Positions 7,295-14,118 of a DNA stretch of 14,118 nucleotides are shown piece after piece; the first letter of the stretch is position 1, and each line of letters opens with the position of its first letter. The position numbers and the translations under genes are program-made. The notes beneath the pieces were generated by a model. It did not search any database. It was not told the DNA's origin and worked only from the letters and a program-made list of their open reading frames with translations. This stretch comes from UBA3496 sp964558115 (GTDB lineage Bacteria; UBA8248), in assembly GCA_964558115.1 (NCBI GenBank), contig CAZLCI010000052.1, forward strand, positions 1-14,118, read 5' to 3'.

Positions 7295-7699
7295 ATGGTT
7301 GATATTGATGTAAGCCCTGAGGAAAATGAAGAACGTTTAGGTGACTATCTAAGGTCTGCTAGAGAAGGTCTTAAATTGAGTCTAGCGGACATTTCCAATG
7401 AAACAAAGATCCGCAAATATTACATTGAGTGTTTTGAGGCTAATGAACTTGCTCCATTGCCTGCAGATGTTATCTCGCGTGGTTTCTTAAAGGCGATTGC
7501 AATTTCACTTAAGCTTGATCCAGGTCATGTTTTAAGCAAATTTGATCAGGAAAAAGGAATTTTTGAATTAGATGAGGCAATGGGGGATTCTTCTTTTAGG
7601 CCAGCATTAAAAAATGAGAGAAAAAATCTTCTGAATGGTTTTTATCTAATCATCTTTTTTTTATTACTTTTGGTCATAACTTACATTTTTATGCCTTGA
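7295..7699 (+). CDS. RodZ-like helix-turn-helix protein with one C-terminal membrane segment
   Basis: This 134-residue protein has an Xre/RodZ-type helix-turn-helix region (about 14-85): LGDYLRSAREGLKLSLADIS, then TKIRKYYIECFEANELAPLP and a segment with SRGFLKAIA. This is the pattern of the cytoplasmic domain of RodZ, which links the MreB cytoskeleton to the envelope. A single hydrophobic membrane segment follows at about 113-132, and the protein then ends. It lacks the periplasmic domain of full RodZ, so it is a short variant of unproven function. The frame could open at a TTG at 7268, but no Shine-Dalgarno precedes it. The ATG at 7295 has GGTG about 8 bases upstream and is preferred. It lies 36 bases after the DAHP synthase and 19 before mfd. 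It could also be a membrane-anchored regulator. Confidence 0.75.
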   Translation: MVDIDVSPEENEERLGDYLRSAREGLKLSLADISNETKIRKYYIECFEANELAPLPADVISRGFLKAIAISLKLDPGHVLSKFDQEKGIFELDEAMGDSSFRPALKNERKNLLNGFYLIIFFLLLLVITYIFMP

Positions 7700-7718
7700 T
7701 TCTTTTTTGAAATGAATA

Positions 7719-10700
7719 ATGGAAATAAGCCATTACCCTTCACTTTCTAGCAAAAATATAAAAATTTCTGTTTCAAATTTCAACGAAGCCTCTTTAGCTT
7801 GGTGCTTAAGTTCCCTTTATAAAAAAAATTCAAATTCTATTATTTATATTGGGAAAGATGAAAAAGAAATTAGAAGAATCCAAAAGAATTTACTTATTTT
7901 TCTTTCTTTATATCAATCATCTTCTTTTGAAAATGATTGTGTACATGTTTTTCCATCAAGGGATGTATATCCTTTTTCATTTCTTTCTCCCTCGCCTGAT
8001 ATTGTAGGTGAACGCGCTAGGTCTATAAATTTCCTCAGAAATGAGGCGAGAGGAATATTTTTAGTTACTTTAGAAGCTATTTCTGAAAAAATTTGCTGTA
8101 CAAATAAATCTCTAGGTCAAGTCACTGCACTGAAAGAAGGACAGGATTTCAAGCATGAAGATTTATTATTCATTCTAAATGAAATGAAATATGAAAAACG
8201 TTCAGTGGTTCAGTCAAAGGGAGAATTTGCTATTCGCGGCGGCATAATTGATTTTTTTTCGCCCCACTCAGAGATGCCAACACGAATAGAATTGAAAGGA
8301 GATGAAATAGATTCAATAAGAAAGTTTCATCCTGATACGCAGAGAAATAACAGGTCTCTTAAAAAAGCTGAACTTTATCCACCAAGAGAAATTATATTGA
8401 GCAAGGAAGAGATAGAAGTTTGTTCCCGTAAACTTGAATCCTTATTAAGAAATGATTCAGATAGTAATTTTAAGATACAAACAATGTATGATTTATTTCA
8501 ATCAGAAGAATATTTTCCGGGTATTGAAAATTTGTCGCCTTTATTTTCAAAAGAGATTTCTACTTTTTTTGATTTTGTGCCATCAAATGCTCAATGGATT
8601 TTCGCCGACAAAGCAAATTTATTGTCTAAATCAGAACAATTCTGGTCTTCCATAGAAGAGGAATTTGTACTCAGTTCGGAGAGAGGTTTGATAGGTTTTG
8701 AACCGAAACTCAAATGGATTCCTCCTGAAGATTTTTTTGAATTTATTGAACTTTGGCCTACCTTAGAGTTTCAAACTATTTCTTCTAATGTTGAATTAAA
8801 GGAAGATCAAAACAAAAACGTAGATCCTTTTTATACCGAATCAATTGATTATTTCAGGGGAAGATTCGATTATTTTTTTGAACAGATAGATGAATGGGTC
8901 TTGTCCAAGTGCAAAGTAGTTTTAGTCGCTAGGGATCGAACAGAGTTGTATAGAATTAAAAACTTGTTAGAAGCAAGAGAAATAAAAGTTTCAATCTTTT
9001 CTCTAGAAAATAGTTCTGAACTTAAAATTTCTAAACTTTTTTTGTTTGAAGGTTCATTATCTTCTAGTCTTAGAATTCCATCTGAAAATCTTTTGTTTTT
9101 TAAAGTTGAAGATTTGTTTGGGAATGTCAAAAGTAAAAAAACTGAAAATAATTTCCTTCAGGTTTCTTCAGAATGGATCAAAAATTTAAAGAAAGGGGAT
9201 TGTGTTGTTCACGATGAATATGGAATAGGTAGATTCCTGGGGGAAGTCTTTTTTGAAGACTCTGAAGATAAAGATGAATTTATGGCGTTAGAATATTCTG
9301 GAGGAGATAGACTTTACATTCCAATGCACGATCTTAAAAAAGTTAATGAATACCGTGGTCCAGATTCTCCCAAACTTGACAAGTTAGATGGTATTAGGTG
9401 GTCTCAGACAAAAAATAAAGTTAGGAAGTCTATTGATGAAATGGTGAAAGATCTAGTCAGTCTTTATGCAGAGAGAAATCAATCTCAAGGATTTGAATTT
9501 GAAGCTGATGTGAATTTTGAAAATGAAGTTAACTCTCATTTTGAGTTCGAAGAAACACCAGGACAACTTCAGGCTATTAATGATGTTCTTTCTGATATGG
9601 AAAGTAGTTCTCCGATGGATCGACTCGTTTGTGGTGATGTGGGTTTTGGAAAAACAGAAGTTGCAATTCGTGCTGCAACACGTTCTATGTCTTCGGGTAA
9701 ACAAGTAGGACTTGTTGTTCCAACGACACTTTTGGCTCATCAACATTTTGAAGTTTTTCAGGAAAGATTTAAAAATTTGCCTGTAAAGGTTGAAATGTTG
9801 TCTCGTTTTAGAACTAAGAAGGAACAATCTAAGATTCTTTCTGAACTTTCAGATTCAAAGATTGATATTTTAATTGGAACTCATAGAATTCTTCAAAATG
9901 ATGTTTCATTTCATAATTTGGGCTTGTTGATAGTTGATGAAGAACATAAATTTGGAGTAAGTCATAAAGAAAAATTTAAGAAAATTAGTATAGGAGTAGA
10001 TGTCTTAACTCTTACAGCTACTCCTATACCAAGAACCTTGCAGTTGGCACTCTCTGGTACTAGGGATTTAAGCGTTATAGAGACGCCACCTAGAGATAGG
10101 CTTCCTCCTCGTTCGTATATATGTGATTTTGATGAGGGTGTAATTTCCAAGGCAATAAAGAGAGAACTTTTAAGAGGAGGGCAAGTATTTTTCGTTCATA
10201 ATAGAATTAGTTCTTTGGCTGCTATTAATGAACTCTTGCTTAAATTGTTACCTGAAAGCAAAATTTTAGTCGCACATGGTCAGATGCCAGAAAAAAAATT
10301 AGAAGAGATTATGCATCAGTTTGTTTCTAGAGAAGCGGATATTCTTTTAAGTACATCAATAGTAGAAAGTGGATTAGATATTCCATCAGTTAATACAATA
10401 ATTATCAATCGAGCTGACAGATTTGGAATGGCACAACTGTATCAATTGCGTGGAAGGGTAGGTAGAGACCGCCACCAATCCCATGTGTATTTAATGGTTC
10501 CTTCTATAAAGAAATTAAAAGGACAGGAAAAGGAACGACTTCAGGCAATTCAAGATGTACGGTCTATTGGACAAGGTTTTAAAGTTGCTATGAGGGATCT
10601 TGAGATAAGAGGTTCAGGTAATTTGCTAGGTCATAAACAATCAGGTCACATTGCTTCGGTAGGTTTCGAAATGTATTGTAGAATCTTAGAGGAAATAGTA

Positions 10701-11189
10701 AATGATGCTAAAGGAATAACCTCTAGGTTCCATGAACCAGAAATAATTTTGCCAATTACAGGCTCTATACCTTCTGCATGGATTGAGGATAGAGATGTAA
10801 GACTTGAAATATATCACCGGATTTCTAATCTAAAGTCGATTCGTGAAATGGATGAAATTCATGACGAATTATTTGAACGTTTTGGAAATTTTCCGGATGA
10901 AGTTTCACGTCTTTTTGAAGTGACTCAGATTCGCGTCCGTGCTAGACAATTAAAGGTTGCTCTTTTGCGAGTTAGTGGAAAAAAACTTTGGATAAGATTA
11001 GTTCCTGGAGAGTATAAATTTCCAGAAAAACTACTTACAATTCCAACAATTGTTTTTAATGACAATTATAATTTTAGTGTCGAAGTTTCTGCTTTATGGG
11101 AAGAAAGTTCAAAAGATATAGAACAGATTTTAAGTTGTCTGGAAACGTCTTTTTTGAATAAAGAACTTATGCAAGAGGAAGGTGATTGA
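7719..11189 (+). CDS. mfd: Transcription-repair coupling factor Mfd
   Basis: Mfd is a DNA translocase that pushes stalled RNA polymerase off DNA lesions and recruits UvrA for nucleotide excision repair. The 1156-residue length is normal. Domains in order: a UvrB-like N-terminal module (about 1-350, with FPSRDVYPF, SPDIVGERARSI and GEFAIRGGIIDFF); an RNA-polymerase-interacting CarD-like domain (about 488-555, KKGDCVVHDEYGIGRFLG); the helicase module with Walker A GDVGFGKT (639-646), DEEH (740-743), TATPIPRTLQLALSGTRDLS (766-785), STSIVESGLDIPSVNTIIIN and QLRGRVGRDR; and the C-terminal TRCF domain (about 1005-1105, with LEIYHRISN and FERFGNFPDE). All motifs look intact. The ATG at 7719 has no clear Shine-Dalgarno. 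An ATG at 7712 is out of frame. Three bases separate its stop from the next gene, implying an operon. Confidence 0.97.
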   Translation: MEISHYPSLSSKNIKISVSNFNEASLAWCLSSLYKKNSNSIIYIGKDEKEIRRIQKNLLIFLSLYQSSSFENDCVHVFPSRDVYPFSFLSPSPDIVGERARSINFLRNEARGIFLVTLEAISEKICCTNKSLGQVTALKEGQDFKHEDLLFILNEMKYEKRSVVQSKGEFAIRGGIIDFFSPHSEMPTRIELKGDEIDSIRKFHPDTQRNNRSLKKAELYPPREIILSKEEIEVCSRKLESLLRNDSDSNFKIQTMYDLFQSEEYFPGIENLSPLFSKEISTFFDFVPSNAQWIFADKANLLSKSEQFWSSIEEEFVLSSERGLIGFEPKLKWIPPEDFFEFIELWPTLEFQTISSNVELKEDQNKNVDPFYTESIDYFRGRFDYFFEQIDEWVLSKCKVVLVARDRTELYRIKNLLEAREIKVSIFSLENSSELKISKLFLFEGSLSSSLRIPSENLLFFKVEDLFGNVKSKKTENNFLQVSSEWIKNLKKGDCVVHDEYGIGRFLGEVFFEDSEDKDEFMALEYSGGDRLYIPMHDLKKVNEYRGPDSPKLDKLDGIRWSQTKNKVRKSIDEMVKDLVSLYAERNQSQGFEFEADVNFENEVNSHFEFEETPGQLQAINDVLSDMESSSPMDRLVCGDVGFGKTEVAIRAATRSMSSGKQVGLVVPTTLLAHQHFEVFQERFKNLPVKVEMLSRFRTKKEQSKILSELSDSKIDILIGTHRILQNDVSFHNLGLLIVDEEHKFGVSHKEKFKKISIGVDVLTLTATPIPRTLQLALSGTRDLSVIETPPRDRLPPRSYICDFDEGVISKAIKRELLRGGQVFFVHNRISSLAAINELLLKLLPESKILVAHGQMPEKKLEEIMHQFVSREADILLSTSIVESGLDIPSVNTIIINRADRFGMAQLYQLRGRVGRDRHQSHVYLMVPSIKKLKGQEKERLQAIQDVRSIGQGFKVAMRDLEIRGSGNLLGHKQSGHIASVGFEMYCRILEEIVNDAKGITSRFHEPEIILPITGSIPSAWIEDRDVRLEIYHRISNLKSIREMDEIHDELFERFGNFPDEVSRLFEVTQIRVRARQLKVALLRVSGKKLWIRLVPGEYKFPEKLLTIPTIVFNDNYNFSVEVSALWEESSKDIEQILSCLETSFLNKELMQEEGD

Positions 11190-11192
11190 ATT

Positions 11193-12128
11193 ATGTTTTT
11201 TATGAAAACGAATCTTTCTCTGAGTATTTTCCTGTTTTTAATTATTTTTCTGCAGCTTGGTTGTGAAAGAAATATCGAAAATAAGCAGACTAGAGATTCA
11301 AGTGCAAATTTGGCTCAAGTAAATGATGAATTTATTAATACGAGAGATTTAGAATCTAATTTTTCGATTATTTGGAAATCGAAGAATAAAATTGGGGGCA
11401 AAGATTCAAGTACTCGTATTTTTATAGATCAATTGATTGAAAGAAAATTAATTCTTCAGTCATCTGAAACTAAGAATATGAAAGTAGAAGATTCAGAAGT
11501 AAATAGTTATCTAGAAAGTCTTTTTTTCCCATTGGATAAAAAAGAAATAAAAAAGAAATTTCATGATAAAAAAGAAAAATTAAATGAGTGGCTAGAGACG
11601 ATTAAAGAAATTATAAGAGTTAATAAAATCATCCGGTATAAAATTTATTCAAAAATACGGGTTGAAGAAGATGAAAAGAGAATTTTCTATAAAAACAATT
11701 TAACTAGATATACTAGTTTTCGCCGCTTACAAGTTAGACAAATTGTTGTTGAAAAAAAACAGTTAGCTTTAGAAATTCATTCTCAGTTACTAAAAGGTTC
11801 TGTTTTTTCTGCTCTAGCAAAAGATCATTCTATTGGTCCTAATTCCTTTTTAGGTGGAGTTTTAGGATATCTTGAATTGAAGGATTTACCTATTTCATTA
11901 CGGAAGGCATTAGAGAATTTAAAGGTTGGAGAAATTAGTAAAGTTGTATCTTCACCTTCTGGATTTCATGTTTTTCAAGTCACAGAAATAAGATCTGCTT
12001 ATGTTAAACCTTTTCGCTCTGTTGAGAATATGATAAGAGAAGAAATTGTTCGAAAGAAAGGACGTAGATTACTGAAGAAATGGATTGTAGAATTAAGGAA
12101 AAATGCGAAGATAATATATTTTAAGTAA
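11193..12128 (+). CDS. Parvulin-type peptidyl-prolyl isomerase, predicted lipoprotein (PrsA/SurA-like)
   Basis: This 311-residue secreted folding factor has an N-terminal hydrophobic signal (about 4-22) ending LQLGC, so Cys24 could be lipidated by signal peptidase II. The residue at -3 is Gln, slightly off the usual lipobox. A Lys-rich SurA-N-like helical region follows (about 40-160, with the strand LAQVNDEFINTRDLE). Then comes a single parvulin domain (about 178-267, from RLQVRQIVV through GPNSFLGGVLGY to GFHVFQVTEI). In active parvulins the first strand usually carries His (RHIL-like); here it is Gln (RQI), so isomerase activity is doubtful. GGAAGG lies 10 bases before the ATG at 11193, which is 3 bases after the mfd stop. 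The next gene is a second parvulin protein, so the two are probably envelope protein chaperones acting together. Confidence 0.85.
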   Translation: MFFMKTNLSLSIFLFLIIFLQLGCERNIENKQTRDSSANLAQVNDEFINTRDLESNFSIIWKSKNKIGGKDSSTRIFIDQLIERKLILQSSETKNMKVEDSEVNSYLESLFFPLDKKEIKKKFHDKKEKLNEWLETIKEIIRVNKIIRYKIYSKIRVEEDEKRIFYKNNLTRYTSFRRLQVRQIVVEKKQLALEIHSQLLKGSVFSALAKDHSIGPNSFLGGVLGYLELKDLPISLRKALENLKVGEISKVVSSPSGFHVFQVTEIRSAYVKPFRSVENMIREEIVRKKGRRLLKKWIVELRKNAKIIYFK

Positions 12129-12150
12129 AGGAATGGAGATTCAAAAAACC

Positions 12151-13602
12151 ATGAGAAAGTGTCTCTTGTTTTGGTTTATGATTGTTAATCTATGTTTTGT
12201 AGATTCTTTGTATGCAAAACCAATCGTAATAGAAAGAATAGTTGCGAAGATAAATGAAGAGATTATCACACTTAGTGAACTTCAAGAATTTGTAAGAATG
12301 GCGAAAAATGAACTTAAGGGGAAGTATAAAGGGAAAGACTTAAAGAGAAAATTACGGGATCTAGAACAAAAAGCTTTGGGTAATCTTGTAGAAAGAAAAT
12401 TATTGATTCAAAAAGCAAAAAAAGTACGGCTTTCTGTTTCGGAAAGAGAACTAAATATTGCTATTTCTTCTGTTTTGAAGTCAGCAAAGATTACCTTCGA
12501 ACAATTGAGCAAGTATCTAATCTCGACTGGTTCAAGTATGAAAAAATTCAAGAAACAAACCCGTGAGAAATTGCTTATAAAAAAAGTTGAGAATATTTTT
12601 GTGAATACTATTGTTACGGTAACAAAAAAAGAGGTTGAAAATTACTATAAAGACAATTTAGATAAAATGACCCTTGGGGGTTCAAGAAAAGTGAAGCAGA
12701 TATTTTTTCCACTTAACGAAGAGATGTCTAAAGACGATATTTTAAGAACAAAAGTTCTTTCTAGGATGGTTTTGGAAAAAGCGAAAAAAAATCCTATTAG
12801 ATTTTCAGATCTAGCAAGAAAATATTCTAAAGGTCCTTCTGCAAATCTTGGTGGAGATCTCGGAGTTATAGGAAAAGGTGAAATACTTCCTCAGCTTGAA
12901 AAGGCTATCTTTTCAATTAGAGAAGATGAAATCAGCGAAATAGTTCAGTCTCGAGCGGGGTTGCATATTGTTTTGGTTTACAAAATAGTTCCCGGGAAGA
13001 AAATTCCATTTAAGGAAGCCTATGAGAAAATTAGGAAAACAATTTTTAGTGAAAAATCAGTCCTTATAAGGAAAAAATGGATTAACGAATTAAAGAAATC
13101 TGCTTTTTTAGAAATTACTTATAATTCTGTGATAAGTAAAGGAAATTCAACACTAGATTTATTGTTTAAAAATATTAAAGAACACGTCGTTTTTAAAATA
13201 AAAGAGATTAAACTTTTAAATTCTTCTCTCTTTTTCGGGAGAGAAAAAATCTCTTGGGAATTAGGTGTTAAGAAAGGGAAGACTCGTTGGTCTACTGATT
13301 CGTTTAAATTAAATAAGCAAAATATTCTTGATCCTGAAATCCTTCGTGGTATACCAAAAAATTATTCTGTTTTTGTTAATCCAGACCCTGCGCTTAAGCT
13401 TTTCTGGTATAGAACAAGGATGTTAATTGCAGATGAGTTTCTTGGAAGTATAAGTTTTGCCGATATTATTAAAAAAGTATCATTGGATCGAAATAAGAAA
13501 AAATTTATTTTTGTAACTGATGAAAAAAAAATAAAAATTATTTTTGATGTTAATTTCATGGATGCTCACAGTCTGAAATCTGGAAATCAAAATGTGCAAT
13601 AA
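12151..13602 (+). CDS. SurA-like periplasmic chaperone with one parvulin domain and an unassigned C-terminal region
   Basis: With the start at 12151 the protein has 483 residues and opens with a signal peptide (MRKC, hydrophobic stretch, SLYA before KP, cleavage near residue 22). The mature part begins with a SurA-N domain (about 24-160): IERIVAKINEEIITLSELQE is the classical SurA start, followed by NLVERKLLIQKA. A parvulin domain spans about 178-280 (KVKQIFFPL through YSKGPSANLGGDLG to GLHIVLVYKI). SurA proteins escort outer-membrane proteins through the periplasm. About 160 residues after 325 match no domain I know; they are basic and contain several short beta-strand-like hydrophobic stretches. 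A longer frame starts at 12133, but its AGGA abuts the ATG. At 12151 GGAG lies 12 bases upstream, an imperfect but better fit. The first parvulin strand has Gln where active enzymes have His. Confidence 0.82.
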   Translation: MRKCLLFWFMIVNLCFVDSLYAKPIVIERIVAKINEEIITLSELQEFVRMAKNELKGKYKGKDLKRKLRDLEQKALGNLVERKLLIQKAKKVRLSVSERELNIAISSVLKSAKITFEQLSKYLISTGSSMKKFKKQTREKLLIKKVENIFVNTIVTVTKKEVENYYKDNLDKMTLGGSRKVKQIFFPLNEEMSKDDILRTKVLSRMVLEKAKKNPIRFSDLARKYSKGPSANLGGDLGVIGKGEILPQLEKAIFSIREDEISEIVQSRAGLHIVLVYKIVPGKKIPFKEAYEKIRKTIFSEKSVLIRKKWINELKKSAFLEITYNSVISKGNSTLDLLFKNIKEHVVFKIKEIKLLNSSLFFGREKISWELGVKKGKTRWSTDSFKLNKQNILDPEILRGIPKNYSVFVNPDPALKLFWYRTRMLIADEFLGSISFADIIKKVSLDRNKKKFIFVTDEKKIKIIFDVNFMDAHSLKSGNQNVQ

Positions 13603-13614
13603 TAAAGAATTGAA

Positions 13615-13929
13615 ATGAGAGTAGATCTTTTTCTTCTTTATGCACGCGTCGTTAAAAGACGTTCAAAAATAAAAGAACTTATAGATAATCGTTCATTGCA
13701 AGTGAACGGCAAGTTCATAAAATCTTCATACAAAATAAAAATTCAGGATTCACTGAAGGTTATTCAACATAAAAGAATTGTTGAAATAGAGGTGCTTAAA
13801 TTGCCTGAATCAAAAAAAGATTTCGAATTTCCAAATCAAATATTTTCTTTGAATATTGAAAAAAAAGATAATGAGTATCTTTCAGAAGTCAAATTAACGG
13901 AAGTAGTTGATTTTTTGAGAAGAGAATAA
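13615..13929 (+). CDS. S4-domain RNA-binding protein, Hsp15/RqcP-like
   Basis: This 104-residue basic protein begins directly with an S4 RNA-binding domain (about 1-60): MRVDLFLLYARVVKRRSKIK, then a turn with LQVNGKFIKSSYKIKIQDSL. The pattern MR-D-FL and a KRR followed by an NGK turn matches Hsp15 and RqcP (YabO-like) proteins. Those bind 50S subunits carrying an obstructed peptidyl-tRNA and act in ribosome quality control. A short charged tail of about 40 residues follows, with no recognisable motif. It starts 12 bases after the SurA-like gene and appears to close the rightward gene series. Only a weak purine-rich stretch precedes the ATG. The S4 assignment is firm; the choice between Hsp15, RqcP or another small S4 protein is not. 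Confidence 0.8.
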   Translation: MRVDLFLLYARVVKRRSKIKELIDNRSLQVNGKFIKSSYKIKIQDSLKVIQHKRIVEIEVLKLPESKKDFEFPNQIFSLNIEKKDNEYLSEVKLTEVVDFLRRE

Positions 13930-13935
13930 TTAAGC

Positions 13936-13963
13936 TTGATTTTTGTATGAATTGTGTTATCTT
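13936..13963 (+). promoter_or_regulatory. Candidate promoter for the pyrimidine leader
   Basis: TTGATT (13936-13941, four of six to the -35 consensus) and TATCTT (13958-13963, four of six to the -10) are spaced by 16 bases. The predicted start near 13970 falls just before the PyrR-binding hairpin at 13977, the position expected in a PyrR-controlled leader. The match itself is modest; position is the better argument. Confidence 0.4.
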
Positions 13964-13976
13964 TCGTCAAGTGTTT

Positions 13977-14008
13977 CCTTTAATTGTCGTCCCGAGAGGC
14001 GCAAAAGG
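13977..14008 (+). promoter_or_regulatory. PyrR-binding hairpin (anti-antiterminator) of a pyrimidine attenuator
   Basis: The loop region GTCCCGAGAGGC (13989-14000) fits the PyrR recognition consensus UCCNGNGAGGY exactly. It sits in a two-part stem like those of Bacillus pyr leaders. The lower stem pairs CCTTT (13977-13981) with AAAGG (14004-14008). The upper stem pairs CG and CC (13988-13989, 13991-13992) with GG and CG (13998-14001), leaving a bulged T at 13990. In known systems PyrR with UMP or UTP stabilises this hairpin, which blocks the antiterminator and lets transcription stop. An alternative antiterminator and a strong terminator follow in the right order. No gene overlaps it. The consensus match is seen directly; binding by PyrR is inferred. 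Confidence 0.82.
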
Positions 14009-14058
14009 TGATTGAAATTATGATTTGTCACGACATATATAATGAATCTTTTATACCT
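14006..14058 (+). promoter_or_regulatory. Possible antiterminator pairing in the pyr leader
   Basis: Three short pairings can form together: AGGT (14006-14009) with ACCT (14055-14058), GATT (14010-14013) with AATC (14045-14048), and ATTAT (14017-14021) with ATAAT (14039-14043). The structure uses the 3' arm of the PyrR hairpin and the 5' arm of the terminator, so it excludes both, as an antiterminator should. A competing pairing, TGTCGT (13985-13990) with ACGACA (14030-14035), also exists. Energies were not calculated. Confidence 0.5.
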
Positions 14059-14087
14059 CCAGTTATTTGATTGGGGGTTTTTTTTTT
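14055..14087 (+). terminator. Intrinsic terminator (attenuator) of the pyr leader
   Basis: The arm ACCTCCA (14055-14061) pairs with TGGGGGT (14072-14078) through seven pairs, one of them T-G. The loop has ten bases, and a run of ten T residues follows (14078-14087). This is the strongest terminator in the window. It lies after a PyrR-type hairpin and before the next start codon, which marks it as a regulated attenuator. It may also stop transcription arriving from the upstream gene series. Confidence 0.85.
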
Positions 14088-14096
14088 GGAGATATT

Positions 14097-14118
14097 TTGA
14101 GAGAAGAGATTTTATCTC
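14097..14118 (+). CDS. Start of the next gene, possibly pyrR (only seven codons visible)
   Basis: A TTG at 14097 is preceded by GGAG (14088-14091) with 5-base spacing, directly after the T-run of the attenuator. It opens a frame reading MREEILS to the window edge. Seven residues cannot identify a protein. The call to pyrR, or another pyrimidine biosynthesis gene such as pyrB, rests entirely on the PyrR leader before it. TTG with GGAG is also used by the AAA+ gene in this window, so such a start is plausible for this organism. The true start could instead lie beyond the edge. Confidence 0.4.

Noticed and set aside
14020..14070. 16-codon frame inside the pyr leader, with an AGGTG upstream and its stop in the terminator loop, suggesting a leader peptide
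   Set aside because: It has no codon run tied to pyrimidine metabolism. The purines upstream are already explained as the 3' arm of the PyrR hairpin. PyrR leaders need no leader peptide.

Overview
The window is AT-rich DNA (about one third G+C by eye) with dense, closely packed genes. It reads as chromosome from a Gram-negative bacterium: there is a SurA-like secreted chaperone, a lipoprotein parvulin, Mfd and a type I-beta DAHP synthase. A deltaproteobacterial-type or related lineage is possible, but I cannot fix the taxon from sequence alone. I see no mobile element, CRISPR array, tRNA or rRNA.

Left half (1-5962, all minus strand): one probable operon, read leftward from a promoter near 6003-6034. 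The order is acyl-CoA dehydrogenase, yqeB-like, a MoxR/CobS-type AAA+ ATPase, a CobT/CoxE-type VWA protein, yqeC-like and xdhC (cut by the window edge). Two junctions are 4-base stop/start overlaps. YqeB, YqeC and XdhC are accessory families of molybdenum hydroxylases, the first two specifically of the selenium-dependent type. The AAA+/VWA pair resembles the chelatase-like remodelling pairs (CobST, NorQD, CoxDE). The operon therefore looks like a maturation module for a molybdoenzyme whose catalytic subunits are not in view. The acyl-CoA dehydrogenase hints at a catabolic context.

Middle (5963-6238): a 276-base, T-rich divergent intergenic region with promoters for both directions.

Right half (6239-13929, all plus strand): DAHP synthase (shikimate pathway), a short RodZ-like HTH/membrane protein, Mfd (transcription-repair coupling), a lipoprotein parvulin, a SurA-like periplasmic chaperone with an unusual C-terminal extension, and a small S4-domain RNA-binding protein of the Hsp15/RqcP type. 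Gaps are short and no convincing internal terminator is seen, so these may be co-transcribed.

Right edge (13930-14118): a leader region rather than a gene. It contains a promoter-like pair, a near-textbook PyrR-binding hairpin, an alternative antiterminator pairing and a strong intrinsic terminator. A TTG start with a good Shine-Dalgarno follows at 14097. This is the architecture of a PyrR attenuator, and it predicts a pyrimidine operon, probably starting with pyrR, just beyond the window. It is the most informative non-coding element here.
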